The position numbers were made by a program, and so were the translations under genes. Under the pieces are notes generated by a model. It was not told the DNA's origin and searched no databases. It saw nothing but the letters and a program-made list of their open reading frames with translations. 45,825 bases of DNA from an uncultured Ignavibacteria bacterium (GTDB lineage Bacteria; Bacteroidota; Ignavibacteria; Kapaibacteriales; Kapaibacteriaceae), in the NCBI GenBank assembly GCA_903939735.1, contig CAJAIA010000011.1:1-45825 (forward strand). Reading direction: 5' to 3'. Of the stretch, positions 44,197 through 45,825 are shown piece after piece. The number at the start of each line of letters is the position of its first letter. The first letter of the stretch is position 1.

Positions 44197-45117
44197 TCAC
44201 GCGAGGCGAGTGTATCGAATAGCGAACGCATTGGCCTCTTGTTCCTTTACCTCATCCCTCGCAACGAAATTGACATCTTCGAGGAAGATGCCTTTCTTTC
44301 CATGAAGTAGAATGTGTCCTGCTTCATGAAAGAAGGTGAACCAGAATACATCGTTCCGCTTGAAGTGCCCAGAAATCTGAATGAGTGGTGCATCACCAAT
44401 CCAGCGAGTTGCGCCGTTTATCGGTGCCCGCTTTATGCAAGGCGTGCGCACAACCTTCACTCCTGCCTCGCAACATATCTGCTGCAGCGTCTCGAAACAT
44501 TCATCTGGATGACGCACCATCAGCGTGCGTATCTCGCGTAGCGCCTCCTTGAACTTGCCCTCGTTGTATGGCTCAGCATACAGCGCGTTGGCCTGCAGTT
44601 CTCCTCGCCGAAGCCATGCCGAAATAGCGTGAGGGTCCTTGGTATGCGTAAGTGTGATTCGAAATGCCGTCTGAAGGTTCTGCTTGCAATAGTATTCGTC
44701 CCACGCCTCATGTTTGGCGAGTCCGAAAAACTGGAGGAGCGAAACAGTCTTCTCCTCAATTGTGCGTTCCTTCGGCAACCATCCCAACCTGATCATCTCG
44801 GCAAGCGGAAAGCGCTTAGCCCATGGGATTGCAGCTGTGATTACTGTTTTGTACTTGTTTCGTGCAATGAACTCGTCATACACTTGCTGATGATTAAGCC
44901 AGAAGCTGACGGGAATCGATGTGACACGCTCGAACGCCACGGCCATATCCGGTGTGATCGAACTCTTCCCTTTAAGCACAGCGATAATGGTCTTCTCAGG
45001 CTTGCATGTACGCAAGGCAAATTCGTTGACACCCATCTCCATTTCATCCAGCTTTTCGGCTAGACTCTCTCCTGGATGAGGTCGCGATTGCGGATGATAT
45101 TGATTGGGTAGTGCCAT
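44197..45117 (-). CDS. XRE/HigA-type antitoxin fused to an ImmA/IrrE-type metallopeptidase domain
   Basis: The ATG at 45117 gives 306 residues. An N-terminal helix-turn-helix of the HigA type (about 16-70, with HPGESLAEKLDEMEMGVNEFAL) should bind the operon operator. A linker follows, then a C-terminal ImmA/IrrE-like zinc protease with HEAGH (H264, H268) and, further on, a glutamate in EQEANAFA. The protein stops 11 residues after EANAFA, earlier than usual for this domain, which often continues for 30 or more residues. It follows the toxin gene with a 1-bp gap (stop TAA, then C, then ATG). Such antitoxins are usually labile repressors. Confidence 0.85.
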   Translation of the reverse strand: MALPNQYHPQSRPHPGESLAEKLDEMEMGVNEFALRTCKPEKTIIAVLKGKSSITPDMAVAFERVTSIPVSFWLNHQQVYDEFIARNKYKTVITAAIPWAKRFPLAEMIRLGWLPKERTIEEKTVSLLQFFGLAKHEAWDEYYCKQNLQTAFRITLTHTKDPHAISAWLRRGELQANALYAEPYNEGKFKEALREIRTLMVRHPDECFETLQQICCEAGVKVVRTPCIKRAPINGATRWIGDAPLIQISGHFKRNDVFWFTFFHEAGHILLHGKKGIFLEDVNFVARDEVKEQEANAFAIRYTRLA

Positions 45118-45118
45118 G

Positions 45119-45460
45119 TTATCCCTCGTTGTGATAGTCGACGATTTCAATCACCACAACGCTCCGTATCTCAGACCACATGAACTGGCCATCTCCGTTG
45201 ACTGGTATCGGTAGCTCTGATGGTGATAGGATAAGCCGATATGGATGATCCAAGTCGCAACTCCATTGCCCCTTTCGATCACCTGTTAGTGCATGGTATC
45301 TGCCGGCAAGATGCCGCACGTCTTCCAAGGTTGTAGCTACTTCGAGCTGAGTCAATCGTAGTCGTAGTTTCCTTGCCCTCAGAGCCCCAAGCGCCCGTTT
45401 CATAACGCGATCGTTGTTGGCAAGATCCCGCAGCTTTCTCTGCTTGAATGAAATCCTCAT
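45119..45460 (-). CDS. RelE/HigB-type toxin
   Basis: This 113-residue toxin is of the RelE/HigB superfamily, which cleaves mRNA on the ribosome. It begins MRISFKQRKLRDLANN; the pattern LRHLAGRYHAL...RKGQWSCDL, RLILSP and VVVIEIVDYH is typical of killer/HigB proteins, with a basic centre and an ending VDYHNEG. It is first in the operon, directly upstream of the antitoxin, which is the HigBA order. The start is the first ATG; no strong Shine-Dalgarno is seen. A palindrome lies 22 bp upstream and may be the operator. Confidence 0.85.
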   Translation of the reverse strand: MRISFKQRKLRDLANNDRVMKRALGALRARKLRLRLTQLEVATTLEDVRHLAGRYHALTGDRKGQWSCDLDHPYRLILSPSELPIPVNGDGQFMWSEIRSVVVIEIVDYHNEG

Positions 45461-45481
45461 CGCAACATAGCACTTTTTCTA

Positions 45482-45498
45482 CTTACAGATAGTGTAAG
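45482..45498 (-). promoter_or_regulatory. Palindromic operator candidate upstream of the toxin-antitoxin genes
   Basis: CTTACA (45482-45487) and TGTAAG (45493-45498) form a 6-bp inverted repeat around GATAG, 22 bp before the toxin start. Its position fits an operator bound by the antitoxin HTH in autoregulation. Confidence 0.45.
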
Positions 45499-45568
45499 CT
45501 ATTCCACGTACTCAGAACAGCCTCGATATATACGTGGTATGCGATGCCGATAATGTGACGGTGGTCTA

Positions 45569-45585
45569 CAGTGATGCGATCACTG
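45569..45585 (-). terminator. Hairpin after the DUF971 gene
   Basis: CAGTGAT (45569-45575) and ATCACTG (45579-45585) are a perfect 7-bp repeat with a 3-nt loop, 11 bp after the DUF971 stop on the minus strand. No T-run follows, so termination is only suggested. Confidence 0.35.
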
Positions 45586-45596
45586 GGGAATTGCCC

Positions 45597-45825
45597 TTAC
45601 CCACCCATCTGGCGGGCGATTTCAGCGAGTGTTTCGTCGCTGAGCTTCTTCTGTTCGAAGACGGTGCGGAGCATCTCCCACGAATAGATGCCGCTGTCGT
45701 GTGCGTCCTTCCACGCTGCTTGCACGCCGTAGTTGCCAACTGGTGTGAGTGATGCGAGCTCGTTCATGCCGGGTTGAAAGGTCTTCATGCCGGGGAACAC
45801 TGTTTGCCCCATGATCTCTTCACCA
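45597..45825 (-). CDS. DUF971-family protein, 5' end outside window
   Basis: The minus-strand frame is open to the window edge and ends at 45597. The visible 75 residues include LTPVGNYGVQAAWKDAHDSGIYSWEMLR, in which the W-x-D-x-H-D/S-G-I-Y-x-W pattern is the core of DUF971 (related to the N-terminal domain of gamma-butyrobetaine hydroxylase). The preceding GEEI fits the TGE part of the family. The internal ATG at 45812 would leave out the first half of the domain, so the true start lies beyond 45825. Some DUF971 proteins are linked to iron-sulfur cluster assembly; this is not shown here. Confidence 0.8.
   Translation of the reverse strand, partial: GEEIMGQTVFPGMKTFQPGMNELASLTPVGNYGVQAAWKDAHDSGIYSWEMLRTVFEQKKLSDETLAEIARQMGG

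Noticed and set aside
1-45825. CRISPR arrays, tRNA or rRNA genes
   Set aside because: No regularly spaced repeats, cloverleaf patterns or rRNA-like conserved stretches were seen on reading; a covariance-model search would be needed to exclude small RNAs.

Overview
The window comes from a Gram-negative bacterium of the Bacteroidota/Chlorobiota (FCB) group. The sequence shows a SusC/SusD pair, an Oar-type TonB receptor, several secreted proteins with C-terminal domains like the type A sorting domain of the type IX secretion system (T9SS), a Bacteroidota-type serine palmitoyltransferase and TAnnTTTG promoter-like boxes. The moderate GC content and the non-phototrophic heterotroph gene set (histidine degradation, ATP-dependent PEP carboxykinase) would fit Kapabacteria/Ignavibacteria-like lineages; that placement is inference.

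Layout. 1-898: right-hand part of an IS3-family insertion sequence (transposase on the minus strand, -1 frameshift site, terminal inverted repeat). It sits inside a susC-like receptor gene, whose remainder runs 899-3984, followed by an intact susD-like lipoprotein gene and a terminator. 5.5-9.3 kb (minus): DUF6512 membrane protein, MFS transporter and a large T9SS cargo protein. 9.4-16.0 kb: cystatin-like lipoprotein, a minus-strand lipoprotein, a DUF3050 protein that carries a heme-oxygenase-like diiron oxidase (HDO) motif set, an Oar-like TonB receptor, and a methyltransferase/ArsM pair. 16.0-24.8 kb (minus): a tightly packed eight-gene run starting with an MbnP-like copper protein and two diheme cytochrome c peroxidases (the MbnP/MbnH theme), then a serine hydrolase, a VanX-like dipeptidase, an outer-membrane barrel, DUF2279 and a beta-helix protein. 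24.9-29.6 kb: fatty acid desaturase, secreted unknown, DUF2461, YajQ, and a serine palmitoyltransferase/SDR pair (probable sphingolipid entry). 29.7-33.5 kb: a 1257-residue PNGase F-related T9SS protein whose N-glycanase domain is split by an insert of about 500 residues containing LamG. 33.5-45.8 kb: hutG, ettA, small unknowns, pckA, a THUMP-like methyltransferase, mscL, an ECF sigma factor, hutU, an atypical SDR, a HigB/HigA-type toxin-antitoxin pair with an ImmA/IrrE-type antitoxin, and the end of a DUF971 gene.

How the genes fit together. Much of the window concerns the cell envelope: nutrient uptake (SusCD, Oar), secreted surface proteins, envelope lipids (desaturase, SPT/SDR), osmotic protection (MscL) and redox/copper chemistry (MbnP with two peroxidases). 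Central nitrogen and carbon metabolism is represented by hutG, hutU and pckA. The most interesting items are the MbnP plus two-peroxidase operon, the split PNGase F protein, the DUF3050 protein with a full HDO ligand set, and the IS-disrupted susC. No tRNA, rRNA or CRISPR array was seen.
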